A DNA stretch of 64,000 nt from Rahnella aquatilis CIP 78.65 = ATCC 33071 (GTDB taxonomy: Bacteria; Pseudomonadota; Gammaproteobacteria; Enterobacterales; Enterobacteriaceae), in contig NC_016818.1 of NCBI RefSeq assembly GCF_000241955.1, forward strand, positions 1,116,001-1,180,000, given 5' to 3'. Shown in pieces: positions 38,181-47,077 of the stretch. Within the stretch, counting starts at the first letter, position 1, and each line of letters begins with the position of its first letter. The translations under genes were made by a program, and so were the position numbers. Under the pieces are notes generated by a model, which did no database searches, was not told where the DNA came from, and saw only the letters and a list, made by a program, of their open reading frames with translations.

Positions 38181-38801
38181 GTGGAAGTCTATACCACTGA
38201 GAATGAACAGGTTGATGCTGTACGTCGCTTCTTTGCCGAAAACGGTAAAGCGCTGGCCATCGGCGTTGTTCTGGGTATTGCAGCCCTGGGCGGCTGGCGT
38301 TTCTGGCAGAGTCATCAGGACTCAGCCCTGACGGAAGCTTCTGCGTCTTTCCAGCAAGCTAATCAGTCGCTGACCAGCAATAACGCGAAAGGCGTAGCTG
38401 ATCTCGAAAAATTTGCTCAGAGCAATGACAATAATTACGGCGTATTCGCCGCCCTGCAACTGGCTGATCATTTCGTCGGAACCAGTGATTTCGCCAATGC
38501 TGAAAAGCAATTAGTGCAGGCGCAAGGTCAGGCCAAAGAAGACAATTTACGTTCGCTGGTGAACTTACGTCTGGCTCGTGTCCAGATGCAGCAAGGCAAA
38601 TTTGATGATGCACTCAAAACGTTAGACGGCGTGAAGGGTGAAGGCTGGACGGCTATGCAGCAAGGCATCCGTGGTGATGTTCTGTTTGCCAAAGGCGATG
38701 CAAAAGGTGCACGTGAAGCCTACAGCAAAGGACTTGATTCTAAACCCTCTCAAACGCTGCAAACCGTGCTGCGTATGAAATTGAACAACTTAGCCAGCTA
38801 A
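38181..38801 (+). CDS. yfgM: YfgM, SecYEG-associated protein
   Basis: Bitopic inner-membrane protein that joins the SecYEG translocon and the periplasmic chaperone network. Starts with GTG after AAGGAG; MEVYTTENEQVDAVRRFFAENGKALAIG matches E. coli. Membrane span about 25-42, then a periplasmic TPR-like domain (NLRLARVQMQQGKFDDALKTLDGVKGEGW). 206 aa. Operon hisS-yfgM-bamB. Confidence 0.95.
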   Translation: MEVYTTENEQVDAVRRFFAENGKALAIGVVLGIAALGGWRFWQSHQDSALTEASASFQQANQSLTSNNAKGVADLEKFAQSNDNNYGVFAALQLADHFVGTSDFANAEKQLVQAQGQAKEDNLRSLVNLRLARVQMQQGKFDDALKTLDGVKGEGWTAMQQGIRGDVLFAKGDAKGAREAYSKGLDSKPSQTLQTVLRMKLNNLAS

Positions 38802-38812
38802 GGGGAACCCCG

Positions 38813-39994
38813 ATGCAATTGCGTAAAACACTCTTGGTAGGATGGGTTTCTGTTGCCCTGCTAAGTGGCTGTTCATTGTTTAACAGCGAAGAAGACGTGG
38901 TCAAAATGTCTCCGCTGCCAAAAGTTGAGAACCAGTTTACTCCGACGCAAGTGTGGAGCAAATCCGTGGGCGACGGCATTGGCGAATTCTATTCCAATCT
39001 GCGTCCGGCCTGGCAGGACAGCACCATTTTTGCGGCTGACCGTTTTGGTCTGGTTAAAGCACTCGACGCTGACAGTGGTAAAGAAAAATGGAGCGTTAAC
39101 CTGTCTGAAAAGACTGGCTTCCTCTCCCGCAATATTTCTGCACAGTTGTCTGGCGGCCTGACAGTTTCAGGTGATCACGTTTACGTTGGCAGTGAAAAAG
39201 CGATCGTTTATGCATTGAACACCACTGATGGTAAAATCGCCTGGCAGACCAAAGTGGCGGGTGAAGCATTGTCCCGTCCGGTGGTCAGCGATGGTCTGGT
39301 GCTGGTTCACACCGGCAATGGTATGTTGCAGGGTCTGAATGAATCCGACGGCACCATTCAATGGACCGCTAACCTCGATATGCCAACGCTGTCATTGCGT
39401 GGTGAATCAGCGCCTGCGGTAGCCTTTGGTGCAGCAATCGTCGGGGGTGATAATGGCCGCGTCAGTGCTGTGCTGATGAAAGAAGGTCAGCTGATCTGGC
39501 AACAACGTATTTCTCAGACCACCGGTACGACTGAAATCGACCGTCTGAGCGATGTGGATACCACGCCGGTTATCGTTGATGGCGTTATTTATACGCTGGC
39601 ATACAATGGCAATCTGGTGGCAATGGATCTGCGTTCTGGCCAGATTATGTGGAAGCGTGATGTCGGTTCTGTGAATGACATCATTGTCGACGCAGGCCAT
39701 ATCTATATGGTCGATCAGGATGACCGCGTGATGGCGCTCGATACTCAGGGTGGTGTCAGCGTGTGGCGCCAAAGTGAATTGCTGCACCGTAATCTGACGG
39801 CACCTGTGCTGTATAATGGTTACCTTGTGGTCGGCGATTCCGAAGGCTACCTGCACTGGATCAACACCACTGATGGTCGTTTTGTTGCTCAGCAGAAAGT
39901 CGACAGTGATGGTTTCCTGAGCGCGCCGATTGTGGCAAGCGACAAGCTGGTTGTGCAGGCGAAAGGTGGCGAAGTTTACTCCTTCACCCGCTAA
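38813..39994 (+). CDS. bamB: BamB, outer-membrane assembly lipoprotein
   Basis: Lipoprotein of the Bam complex, which folds beta-barrels into the outer membrane. Lipobox LSGC with C20; eight-bladed PQQ/WD-like propeller with repeated AxDxxxGxxxW units (KALDADSGKEKWS, YALNTTDGKIAWQ, VAMDLRSGQIMWK, MALDTQGGVSVWR). 393 aa. Eleven bases after yfgM. Confidence 0.96.
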   Translation: MQLRKTLLVGWVSVALLSGCSLFNSEEDVVKMSPLPKVENQFTPTQVWSKSVGDGIGEFYSNLRPAWQDSTIFAADRFGLVKALDADSGKEKWSVNLSEKTGFLSRNISAQLSGGLTVSGDHVYVGSEKAIVYALNTTDGKIAWQTKVAGEALSRPVVSDGLVLVHTGNGMLQGLNESDGTIQWTANLDMPTLSLRGESAPAVAFGAAIVGGDNGRVSAVLMKEGQLIWQQRISQTTGTTEIDRLSDVDTTPVIVDGVIYTLAYNGNLVAMDLRSGQIMWKRDVGSVNDIIVDAGHIYMVDQDDRVMALDTQGGVSVWRQSELLHRNLTAPVLYNGYLVVGDSEGYLHWINTTDGRFVAQQKVDSDGFLSAPIVASDKLVVQAKGGEVYSFTR

Positions 39995-40041
39995 TATCGC
40001 GACCGGCATCTGGCTCTGAGATCAGTTGATCCCGGGCTTTA

Positions 40042-40072
40042 AAACGGCTCCTGAATTGCTCAGGGGCCGTTT
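40042..40072 (+). terminator. bamB terminator
   Basis: AAACGGC-t-CCTGA / TCAGG-g-GCCGTTT stem around a 5-base loop, followed by TTCGT. Confidence 0.75.
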
Positions 40073-40216
40073 CGTATTATGAAATATGCGTAATCACGGC
40101 TGATGAATCATGCCGTAACAATTTGAATTATAGTGGTTTGTATTGAGTTTCGCAGATCAGCTATTTGCGTTTAGCACCATCTATACTATGCATCATAAAA
40201 ACATTGAGGCTTCAAA

Positions 40217-41701
40217 ATGATACCTGTCGTTGCGCTTGTTGGGCGCCCGAATGTGGGTAAATCCACTTTATTTAACCGTTTAACCAAGACGCGTGATGCG
40301 CTGGTTGCGGATTTCCCGGGGCTTACGCGTGACCGCAAGTATGGTCGTGCCGAAATTGAGGGTAATGAATTCATCATCGTGGATACCGGGGGTATTGACG
40401 GTACCGAAGATGGTGTTGAAACCCGCATGGCAGGACAGTCTTTGCTGGCTATCGAAGAAGCAGATATCGTGCTGTTCATGGTGGATGCGCGCGCGGGCCT
40501 GATGCCTGCCGATCAGGGCATTGCCCAGCATCTTCGCAGCCGTGAAAAAGCCACCTTCCTGGTCGCGAACAAAACTGATGGCCTGGATCCGGACAGTGCA
40601 ACTGGTGATTTCTACTCACTCGGTTTAGGCGATGTGTATGCCATTGCGGCCTCACACGGGCGTGGCGTCACACAACTGATCGAACATGTATTAATCCCGT
40701 TTATCGGTGAAAAGCCGGAAGAAGTGGAGCTGACCGAAGAAGAGGCTAATGCCGCTTACTGGGCCGAGCAGGAAGCCACCGGTGATGAAATCCCTGAAGA
40801 CGAAGAAGATAATTTTGATCCGCAATCTCTGCCAATCAAACTGGCTATCGTCGGACGTCCGAACGTAGGTAAATCCACACTGACTAACCGCATTCTGGGT
40901 GAAGAGCGCGTTGTGGTTTATGACATGCCGGGCACCACCCGCGACAGTATTTATATCCCGATGAACCGCGACGACCGTGAATATATTCTGATCGACACGG
41001 CGGGTGTGCGTAAGCGCGGTAAAGTGACTGAAACCGTGGAGAAATTCTCGGTAATTAAAACCCTGCAGGCGATTGAAGATGCCAACGTGGTAATGCTGGT
41101 TATTGATGCCCGCGAAGGCATTTCCGATCAGGATCTCTCGCTGTTAGGCTTTATCCTCAATAGCGGGCGCTCACTGGTTATCGTGGTCAACAAATGGGAC
41201 GGGATGAGCGAAGAAGCCCGTGCTCAGGTTAAAGATCAGCTGGACCTGCGCCTTGGTTTCGTTGATTTCGCCCGCATTCACTTCATCTCTGCCCTGCACG
41301 GCAGCGGTGTCGGCAATCTGTTCGAGTCTGTGAACGAAGCGTACACCTGCGCAACCACGCGTGTGAGCACTTCCTTACTGACCCGTATCATGCAAATGGC
41401 TGCAGACGATCACCAGCCACCGCTGGTGAACGGTCGCCGTGTGAAGCTGAAGTATGCTCACGCCGGGGGATATAACCCGCCAATCGTGGTGATCCACGGT
41501 AATCAGGTGAAAGATCTGGCCGATTCCTATAAACGTTATCTGATGAACTATTTCCGCCGTTCATTGAAAGTGATGGGTACGCCAATCCGTATTCAGTTCA
41601 AAGAGGGTGAGAACCCGTATGAAGGCAAGAAAAATTCGCTTTCTCCTCACCAGCAGCGCAAGCGCCGACGTCTGATGCAGCACCTGAAAAACAAATCCTA
41701 A
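40217..41701 (+). CDS. der: Ribosome-assembly GTPase Der (EngA)
   Basis: GTPase with two tandem G domains for 50S assembly. First P-loop GRPNVGKST at residues 9-17 with DTGGIDG and NKTD; acidic linker (about 160-195); second P-loop GRPNVGKST near 212-220 with DTAGVRKR and NKWD; C-terminal KH-like domain. 494 aa. Confidence 0.97.
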   Translation: MIPVVALVGRPNVGKSTLFNRLTKTRDALVADFPGLTRDRKYGRAEIEGNEFIIVDTGGIDGTEDGVETRMAGQSLLAIEEADIVLFMVDARAGLMPADQGIAQHLRSREKATFLVANKTDGLDPDSATGDFYSLGLGDVYAIAASHGRGVTQLIEHVLIPFIGEKPEEVELTEEEANAAYWAEQEATGDEIPEDEEDNFDPQSLPIKLAIVGRPNVGKSTLTNRILGEERVVVYDMPGTTRDSIYIPMNRDDREYILIDTAGVRKRGKVTETVEKFSVIKTLQAIEDANVVMLVIDAREGISDQDLSLLGFILNSGRSLVIVVNKWDGMSEEARAQVKDQLDLRLGFVDFARIHFISALHGSGVGNLFESVNEAYTCATTRVSTSLLTRIMQMAADDHQPPLVNGRRVKLKYAHAGGYNPPIVVIHGNQVKDLADSYKRYLMNYFRRSLKVMGTPIRIQFKEGENPYEGKKNSLSPHQQRKRRRLMQHLKNKS

Positions 41702-41704
41702 ACG

Positions 41705-41737
41705 AATGGGGTGCATGAAAATGTACCCCATTTTTTT
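41705..41737 (+). terminator. der terminator
   Basis: ATGGGGT/ACCCCAT stem followed by seven T, three bases past the stop. Confidence 0.85.
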
Positions 41738-41767
41738 GTCTTCATTTTCCCGCAAGGAGCTGGCTGG

Positions 41768-42724
41768 ATGTTCTGGCAGACCTGGAGTTTTGCATTGGGT
41801 GTTACGGTCCCAAACTTACTGATCTTGTTGCTGGGCATGGTGCTCCGCCGTACCGGCCTGATGGATGACAGTTTCAACGAGAAAGCCAGCCGGTTAGTGT
41901 TCAATATTGCCCTGCCTTGTCTGCTCTTTTTCAGCGTGGCGCAAGGGCATGACTCCTCAGGCTCAAATCTGCCACTCGCCATTTATGGGGGGCTGGGCAC
42001 TGTCGTCTCTTTCCTGTTGCTGGAACTGGTGGCGTTAAAACTGGTGAAGGACCCGCGTGAACGCGGCATTTTTGTGCAGGGAGGATTCCGCGCCAATACC
42101 GGTATCGCGGGGCTGGCTTATGCCTCTCTGGCGTTTGGCAGTGAAGGCATTGCACTGGGTTCGATGTATCTGGCGATTACGGTGATTTTGTTTAATGTTC
42201 TGTCGGTCATAACCCTGACCCGCAGCCTGAAAGGCGGGCAGGGCGAGCGTATAGGGATGAAACCTATTCTGCGCGGCATTATCACCAATCCGCTGATTAT
42301 CGGTCTGGTGCTCGGGCTGGCATTCAAGTACAGTCATCTGCCGATGCCGGCGACCCTTGCCAGTACGGGGAATTTTATTTCAGGTATGGCGCTGCCGCTG
42401 GCCATGTTATGCGCCGGTGCCAGTCTTGACGTGAAGGCGATGTTCCGCAGTTCTAACGTGGCGGCCTGGGCTTCTGCGTCACGTGTAATATTTGTGCCTG
42501 CGCTGATGACCTTCGGGGCAGGGTTGTTTGGCTTTCGCGACGCAGCACTTGGCGTTATATTTCTCTTTTCCTGTACACCGACCGCCGCAGGCAGCTATGT
42601 GATGACCCGCGCGATGGGCGGCAACGCGACGCTGGCGGCGAATATTATAGCCGTCACCACGCTCGGATCATTTTTCACGACCGCACTGGGTCTGTATTTA
42701 TTGCGGACGCTGGGCGTTATTTAG
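41768..42724 (+). CDS. AEC-family permease
   Basis: Inner-membrane transporter of the auxin-efflux-carrier family (malonate, malate or other organic anions in bacteria). About ten membrane segments in two halves; conserved NPLIIGLVLG and the GNFISGMALPLAMLCAGASL segment, with FLFSCTPTAAGSYVMTRAMGGN near the C-terminus. 318 aa; start after AAGGAG. Not at this place in E. coli. It is followed by yfgJ after 12 bases, so may share a transcript. Confidence 0.85.
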   Translation: MFWQTWSFALGVTVPNLLILLLGMVLRRTGLMDDSFNEKASRLVFNIALPCLLFFSVAQGHDSSGSNLPLAIYGGLGTVVSFLLLELVALKLVKDPRERGIFVQGGFRANTGIAGLAYASLAFGSEGIALGSMYLAITVILFNVLSVITLTRSLKGGQGERIGMKPILRGIITNPLIIGLVLGLAFKYSHLPMPATLASTGNFISGMALPLAMLCAGASLDVKAMFRSSNVAAWASASRVIFVPALMTFGAGLFGFRDAALGVIFLFSCTPTAAGSYVMTRAMGGNATLAANIIAVTTLGSFFTTALGLYLLRTLGVI

Positions 42725-42736
42725 AAGGGATAGACG

Positions 42737-42967
42737 ATGGATGCACTTTGTCCGGTTTGCGGCCAGCCGATGAGCTGGGTAAGCGGTCACTTTCATTGTG
42801 ACGCCTGCCATGGTGACTATCAGCAAACGGCATTATGCCCGGATTGTCAGCAACCGTTGCAGGAGCTGAAAGCCTGCGGCGCGGTGGATTACTTCTGCCA
42901 AAACGGGCACGGAATGATTTCAAAAAAGCGGGTACAGTTTACGTATTCGCCTTATTCCGAAGAGTGA
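42737..42967 (+). CDS. yfgJ: YfgJ zinc-ribbon protein
   Basis: A 76-residue protein with four CxxC-type knuckles (CPVC, CDAC, CPDC, plus C..QNGH) forming a rubredoxin-like double zinc ribbon. Ends KACGAVDYFCQNGHGMISKKRVQF, nearly identical to E. coli YfgJ, also found beside der. Role unknown. It overlaps the emfourin gene tail-to-tail by 16 bases. Confidence 0.9.
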   Translation: MDALCPVCGQPMSWVSGHFHCDACHGDYQQTALCPDCQQPLQELKACGAVDYFCQNGHGMISKKRVQFTYSPYSEE

Positions 42968-43296
42968 TCGTCAGGGGGAGCCTGTTTCCATAAATTCACC
43001 AGTTCCTCGGGCGTTTGCGTTTCAGGAATAATCATCACCAGACTGGCTGAATGCTCTTGCGATGCATAGTAAATCTCCAGCCGGAAATAACGCTGGTCTC
43101 CCTGACCGGCGTTTTCTTTTTCCTGAGCATAGGGCAGGGCTTTGTTGATAAGCTGGCAAATTTCCCGCCGCTTATCCTCACTCATGCCCGAAAGCTCAAC
43201 CCGTCGCGGCCCGCTGAGTTTAGGGATAAAAGCGATGCCGCCTTCGCGGTAAATCTCAATCACCGCATTACTTTCCAGCGAATCTAAAGGTTTCAT
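42952..43296 (-). CDS. Emfourin-like protealysin inhibitor
   Basis: A 114-residue cytoplasmic protein that fits the emfourin (M4in) family, inhibitors of protealysin encoded next to the protease in Serratia proteamaculans. Visible: VIEIYREGGIAFIPKLSGPRRVEL start and SEDKRREICQLINKAL; no signal peptide, matching the protease, which also lacks one. The ATG follows the protease stop with no gap, so the two are translationally coupled and dosage is linked. Confidence 0.82.
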   Translation of the reverse strand: MKPLDSLESNAVIEIYREGGIAFIPKLSGPRRVELSGMSEDKRREICQLINKALPYAQEKENAGQGDQRYFRLEIYYASQEHSASLVMIIPETQTPEELVNLWKQAPPDDHSSE

Positions 43297-44331
43297 TTAC
43301 ATCACTCCAACCTGCTCCCAGGCTTCACGAACTGCTTGTGCAACAGAAGCGTCAAAGCGTTTTTCCGCATGCTGAATTGTCAGTTGGGCGAACGTGACAA
43401 AGTCCGCATTTTTGGGCAGGGATTTATCACAGACCGTGTCATACCAGACGTACCCTGCACGCTCCCACGCGTTACCCCCCAGTTTAGTCGCTGCCAGATA
43501 GAACGCGCGGTTGGGTATGCCTGAATTAATGTGCACACCGCCGTTGTCGTCGCGGGTATTCACATAACCGTTCATGTCCGCCGGTTGCGGATCTTTACCC
43601 AGCAGCGGGTCATCGTAAGCGGTACCGGGATGAGACATCGAGCGCAGACCGGTACCGTTGATGCCTTTCGCCAGCAAGCCTTCACCAATAATCCAGTCGG
43701 CTTTATCGGCAGTTTGTTTCAGGTGGAATTGTTTCACCAGCGAGCCAAACACGTCCGACATCGATTCATTCAGCGCGCCGGACTGGCCGTTATATTCCAG
43801 ACCCGCTTCCGTTTCGGTGACACCGTGGGAAAGCTCGTGCCCGACAACGTCGATAGCAATTGTGAAGCGATTAAAGATTTCGCCGTCACCGTCACCAAAC
43901 ACCATCTGCTGCCCGTTCCAGAAGGCATTCTGATAGCCTTTGTCATAATGCACCGTGCCGAGTAGTGCCAGCCCTTTGTTATCCAGGGAATTTCGCTGAT
44001 ACGCTTGCCAGAAGAAATCGTATGTTACGCCCAGATAATCATAGGCTTCATCCACCGATATGTCGCCGTTACCTGGCTGACCTTCCTTACGCACGGATTC
44101 CCCCGGTAGCCGGGTGGTATTTTTGGCGTCATAAATATCGCGCTCAACCTGGCCCGCTTTGGCTGTCACGATCTTTTGCGGTCTGGCGTAGGGCTGTGCC
44201 ATCAGGGTATTCACATGGACCAGCGTTTGTCTGGCACATCTGCGTTGGGGCTCTGAACCGTGTTCAATAATACGGTTAAGCATATAGGGCGGGATAACGC
44301 TGTTGTAACGCTTTGCTGAACTGTGATTCAT
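43297..44331 (-). CDS. Protealysin, M4 metalloprotease
   Basis: Thermolysin-family zinc protease of the short-propeptide protealysin type. The propeptide (about residues 1-50) carries the PPYMLNRI motif that blocks the active site; the catalytic domain has H165-ELS-H169, third ligand E189 in NESMSD, and the catalytic NGGVHINSGIPNRAF histidine. 344 aa; no signal peptide, so it is kept inside the cell or leaves by a non-Sec route. Protealysin of Serratia is linked to bacterial entry into eukaryotic cells through actin cleavage; that is known for the family, not shown here. Confidence 0.93.
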   Translation of the reverse strand: MNHSSAKRYNSVIPPYMLNRIIEHGSEPQRRCARQTLVHVNTLMAQPYARPQKIVTAKAGQVERDIYDAKNTTRLPGESVRKEGQPGNGDISVDEAYDYLGVTYDFFWQAYQRNSLDNKGLALLGTVHYDKGYQNAFWNGQQMVFGDGDGEIFNRFTIAIDVVGHELSHGVTETEAGLEYNGQSGALNESMSDVFGSLVKQFHLKQTADKADWIIGEGLLAKGINGTGLRSMSHPGTAYDDPLLGKDPQPADMNGYVNTRDDNGGVHINSGIPNRAFYLAATKLGGNAWERAGYVWYDTVCDKSLPKNADFVTFAQLTIQHAEKRFDASVAQAVREAWEQVGVM

Positions 44332-44466
44332 CGTGAATCTCCTTATCAGGAATCACCCGAAGGTGAAAACAAGGTGTTCTGACCGTCTGATACTAAAAGC
44401 CAACTAATGAATAGTCGTCACCGTCAGTATAGGACTGCTAAGCGTTAAGTCCGTTAAAGATGAGAT

Positions 44467-45549
44467 TTATCTGTCCGGCTGTGGGTCATACAACGTATGC
44501 GGATGACAGGTAACCGCCCGTCCGCTGGCCTTTCTGACCGATTCACGCACCACGAGTTTTCCCTGTAACAGTTGAGTGGTGTAAGGCGCATCGGGGCGCA
44601 GCATGCGCCGCTGCAACAGGGAAATGGCTTCGGCACCGAGTTCGTCGCGCGGTACATGCACCGCCGTCAGCGGCACGTCGTGAATTTCAGCCAGATTGAA
44701 TCCGTCAGTGCTGATCACGCTGATATCACCCGGCACGGAAAAACCGCGTTTTGCCAGCGCGGCGACCACACCGGATGCCATAAAATCGCCCCCGGCCAGA
44801 ATTGCCGTTGGCAGCGGCTGGCCGGGGGCCAGGGCGTCCAGAAATTCCAGCAGCGCCTGCTCGCTTTCCTGCGCGCCAAAACCTGACGTATTCAGCAAAT
44901 GCTGGTTGTCGCTGAAAACCTGATGATGGCGTGTGAACGCCTGTTTTATCCCCGTAAGCCGCAGTTCCATCGTATGACGGCGCAGACACTGCACGGTCAC
45001 GATATGGGTATGGCCCTGAGAAAAGAGATAATCGCAGGCGAAATCTCCCATCGTCTGATGATCGGGGCTGACGCTGTCATGGCGCATGTGCCGGTCATGA
45101 CAGTTGACCAGAACACACGGCTTGCCCATGTCGGCGGCAAGCTGATGAATATGCGGATCGTCGATACCGACCAGCAACACGGCTTCAGTCTGCGGATCGG
45201 TCATTTTGGCAATGAACAGCGCGGCATCAGCGTTTTCCTCTTCCATCGCACAATAACGGACGCGCACTTCGTGATGGGCAGTGGCCGCCAGAATGCCCTG
45301 GATCACCTTGTAGTAAAAAATATCGCTGCGCACATCAAAGGCGCGGGCCGGGGCGAAAATCATAATATTGTTGAGCATCAGCCTGCCGGTGGAAAGCTCG
45401 TTCAGCACCCCCTGCGCTTTGGCGCATTCAAGCACGGCGTCACGCGCCTTGCTGCTGGTGTTATTTTTCCCGGCTAAAACCCGCGAAACGGTACTGATCG
45501 ACAACCCTGTCTGGTCGGCAATTTGCTGGATATTTAACTTTCCTTTCAA
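44467..45549 (-). CDS. LacI-family repressor of the GH31 locus
   Basis: DNA-binding regulator with N-terminal LacI helix-turn-helix (LNIQQIADQTGLSISTVSRVLAG, residues 5-27) and a periplasmic-binding-protein-like sugar domain. 360 aa. Divergent from the transporter-glucosidase operon, so it most likely represses those genes until the transported glycoside binds. Ligand unknown. Confidence 0.92.
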   Translation of the reverse strand: MKGKLNIQQIADQTGLSISTVSRVLAGKNNTSSKARDAVLECAKAQGVLNELSTGRLMLNNIMIFAPARAFDVRSDIFYYKVIQGILAATAHHEVRVRYCAMEEENADAALFIAKMTDPQTEAVLLVGIDDPHIHQLAADMGKPCVLVNCHDRHMRHDSVSPDHQTMGDFACDYLFSQGHTHIVTVQCLRRHTMELRLTGIKQAFTRHHQVFSDNQHLLNTSGFGAQESEQALLEFLDALAPGQPLPTAILAGGDFMASGVVAALAKRGFSVPGDISVISTDGFNLAEIHDVPLTAVHVPRDELGAEAISLLQRRMLRPDAPYTTQLLQGKLVVRESVRKASGRAVTCHPHTLYDPQPDR

Positions 45550-45651
45550 ACTGTGATCTCCTTCAAAATCGTCCCTGCAAAAATTTTCATATCAGAAGAT
45601 GTGCTGCCCATGAGCTTTTATCCTCCCTGACTTCCCGGTGCAGTTATAGCG

Positions 45652-45665
45652 TGAAAGCTTTTGCA
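45652..45665. promoter_or_regulatory. Possible LacI-family operator
   Basis: TGAAAGCTTTTGCA, an imperfect palindrome centred on AGCT in the gap between the divergent regulator and transporter. Size and symmetry are usual for LacI-family operators. No second copy found. Confidence 0.35.
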
Positions 45666-45763
45666 AAAAATCACGTTTCCCTCACAAATCCGTGTGCCTA
45701 CTCTGCAGAAGTACCTCACATACCACATCATCTGCGGCAAGGCCGACGGGTGGGAGAACGGAC

Positions 45764-47077
45764 ATGACAATTCAAATAAATACCGGGACAGCTGCGGTTG
45801 CAGGACGCAGAAAGATAAAGGCCTTACGCTGGTGGATGCTGGCGCTGTTTCTGCTCGGCGTGACGGTCAACTACGTCACCCGAAATTCACTGGGGTTACT
45901 GGCGGCTGAATTGAAAACCAGCCTGAACATGACCACGGAACAATATTCTTATATCGTCGCGGCGTTTCAGGCGGCTTATACCATTTTCCAGCCGTTGTGC
46001 GGCTGGCTGATTGATGTGATTGGCCTGAAGCTGGGCTTCCTGATCTGCGCCTCCATCTGGGCAGTGGTGTGTATGCTGCACGCGGGGGCGGGCAGTTGGA
46101 TCCAGCTCGCCGTGCTGCGCTTCTTTATGGGCAGCGCCGAAGCGGCGGCTACCCCGGCTAACGCCAAAGCGATTTCCGACTGGTTTCCGCGTAAAGAGCG
46201 TCCGGTTGCGGCGGGCTGGGCAGGCGTAGGCTTCTCGATTGGTGCCATGCTGGCCCCGCCGATTATTCTGGTCGCGCACGTTTCATTTGGCTGGCGTGGC
46301 GCATTCCTGTTCTGCGGCGTGCTGTCGATGTTATGGGTTCTGTTGTGGTGGAAATTTTACCATTCGCCGGAAACGCACCCGAACCTGAGCGAAGATGAAC
46401 TGGCGCTGATCCGTTCAGATAACGAGCCACAGCAAACGCGTTTGCCGTTTATCAAATCGCTGAAAATCGTCTGCAAAAACAAAAAATTCTACGGTATCGC
46501 CATTCCGGCATTTCTGGCGGAACCCGCATGGGCGGTGTTCAGCTTCTGGGTGCCGTTGTACCTCGCCAATGAACGCGGGATGGATTTAAAACACATCGTA
46601 ATGTTCGCGTGGCTGCCGTTCCTGGCCGCAGATCTCGGCAGTATTGCCAGCGGATATCTCACCACGCTGTACCGCAAAGTCTTTGGCTGCACCCGCATTA
46701 ACTCCATCGTCGCCAGCTCCGTCACCGGCGCATTTATGATGTTGTCTCTGGCGCTGGTCGCCGTGACACAAAGCCCGTATGCCGCCATCGCCCTGATCTC
46801 AATCGGCGGTTTCGGTCATCAGGTGATTTCCTGCATGCTGAGCGCCGTGGTGGTAGAGACATTCGATAAAAGTCAGGTGGCGACGGTTAACGGCATGCGC
46901 GGTTCTTCCGCATGGATCGCCAGTTTCCTTTTTTCACTGCTGATCGGCGCAGTTGCCGACAAAATGGGTTTCAATCCGCTGTTTATCGCGATGGGTTTCT
47001 TTGATTTGATCGGCGCAGTTTTCCTGATTGCCCTGATCGCTGAACGCCGCAATCCGGCTAAAAGGGAGGGTGTATGA
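45764..47077 (+). CDS. MFS transporter, ExuT-like (ACS family)
   Basis: Twelve-segment permease of the anion:cation symporter family, related to hexuronate transporter ExuT (NYVTRNSLGLLAAELKTSLNMTTEQYSYIVAAFQAAYT; GSAEAAATPANAKAISDWFP). 437 aa from the ATG with GGGAG upstream; 24 earlier codons of open frame ignored. It overlaps the glucosidase by four bases. The likely cargo is an acidic or neutral disaccharide or glycoside split by the next gene product; that is inference. Confidence 0.9.
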   Translation: MTIQINTGTAAVAGRRKIKALRWWMLALFLLGVTVNYVTRNSLGLLAAELKTSLNMTTEQYSYIVAAFQAAYTIFQPLCGWLIDVIGLKLGFLICASIWAVVCMLHAGAGSWIQLAVLRFFMGSAEAAATPANAKAISDWFPRKERPVAAGWAGVGFSIGAMLAPPIILVAHVSFGWRGAFLFCGVLSMLWVLLWWKFYHSPETHPNLSEDELALIRSDNEPQQTRLPFIKSLKIVCKNKKFYGIAIPAFLAEPAWAVFSFWVPLYLANERGMDLKHIVMFAWLPFLAADLGSIASGYLTTLYRKVFGCTRINSIVASSVTGAFMMLSLALVAVTQSPYAAIALISIGGFGHQVISCMLSAVVVETFDKSQVATVNGMRGSSAWIASFLFSLLIGAVADKMGFNPLFIAMGFFDLIGAVFLIALIAERRNPAKREGV

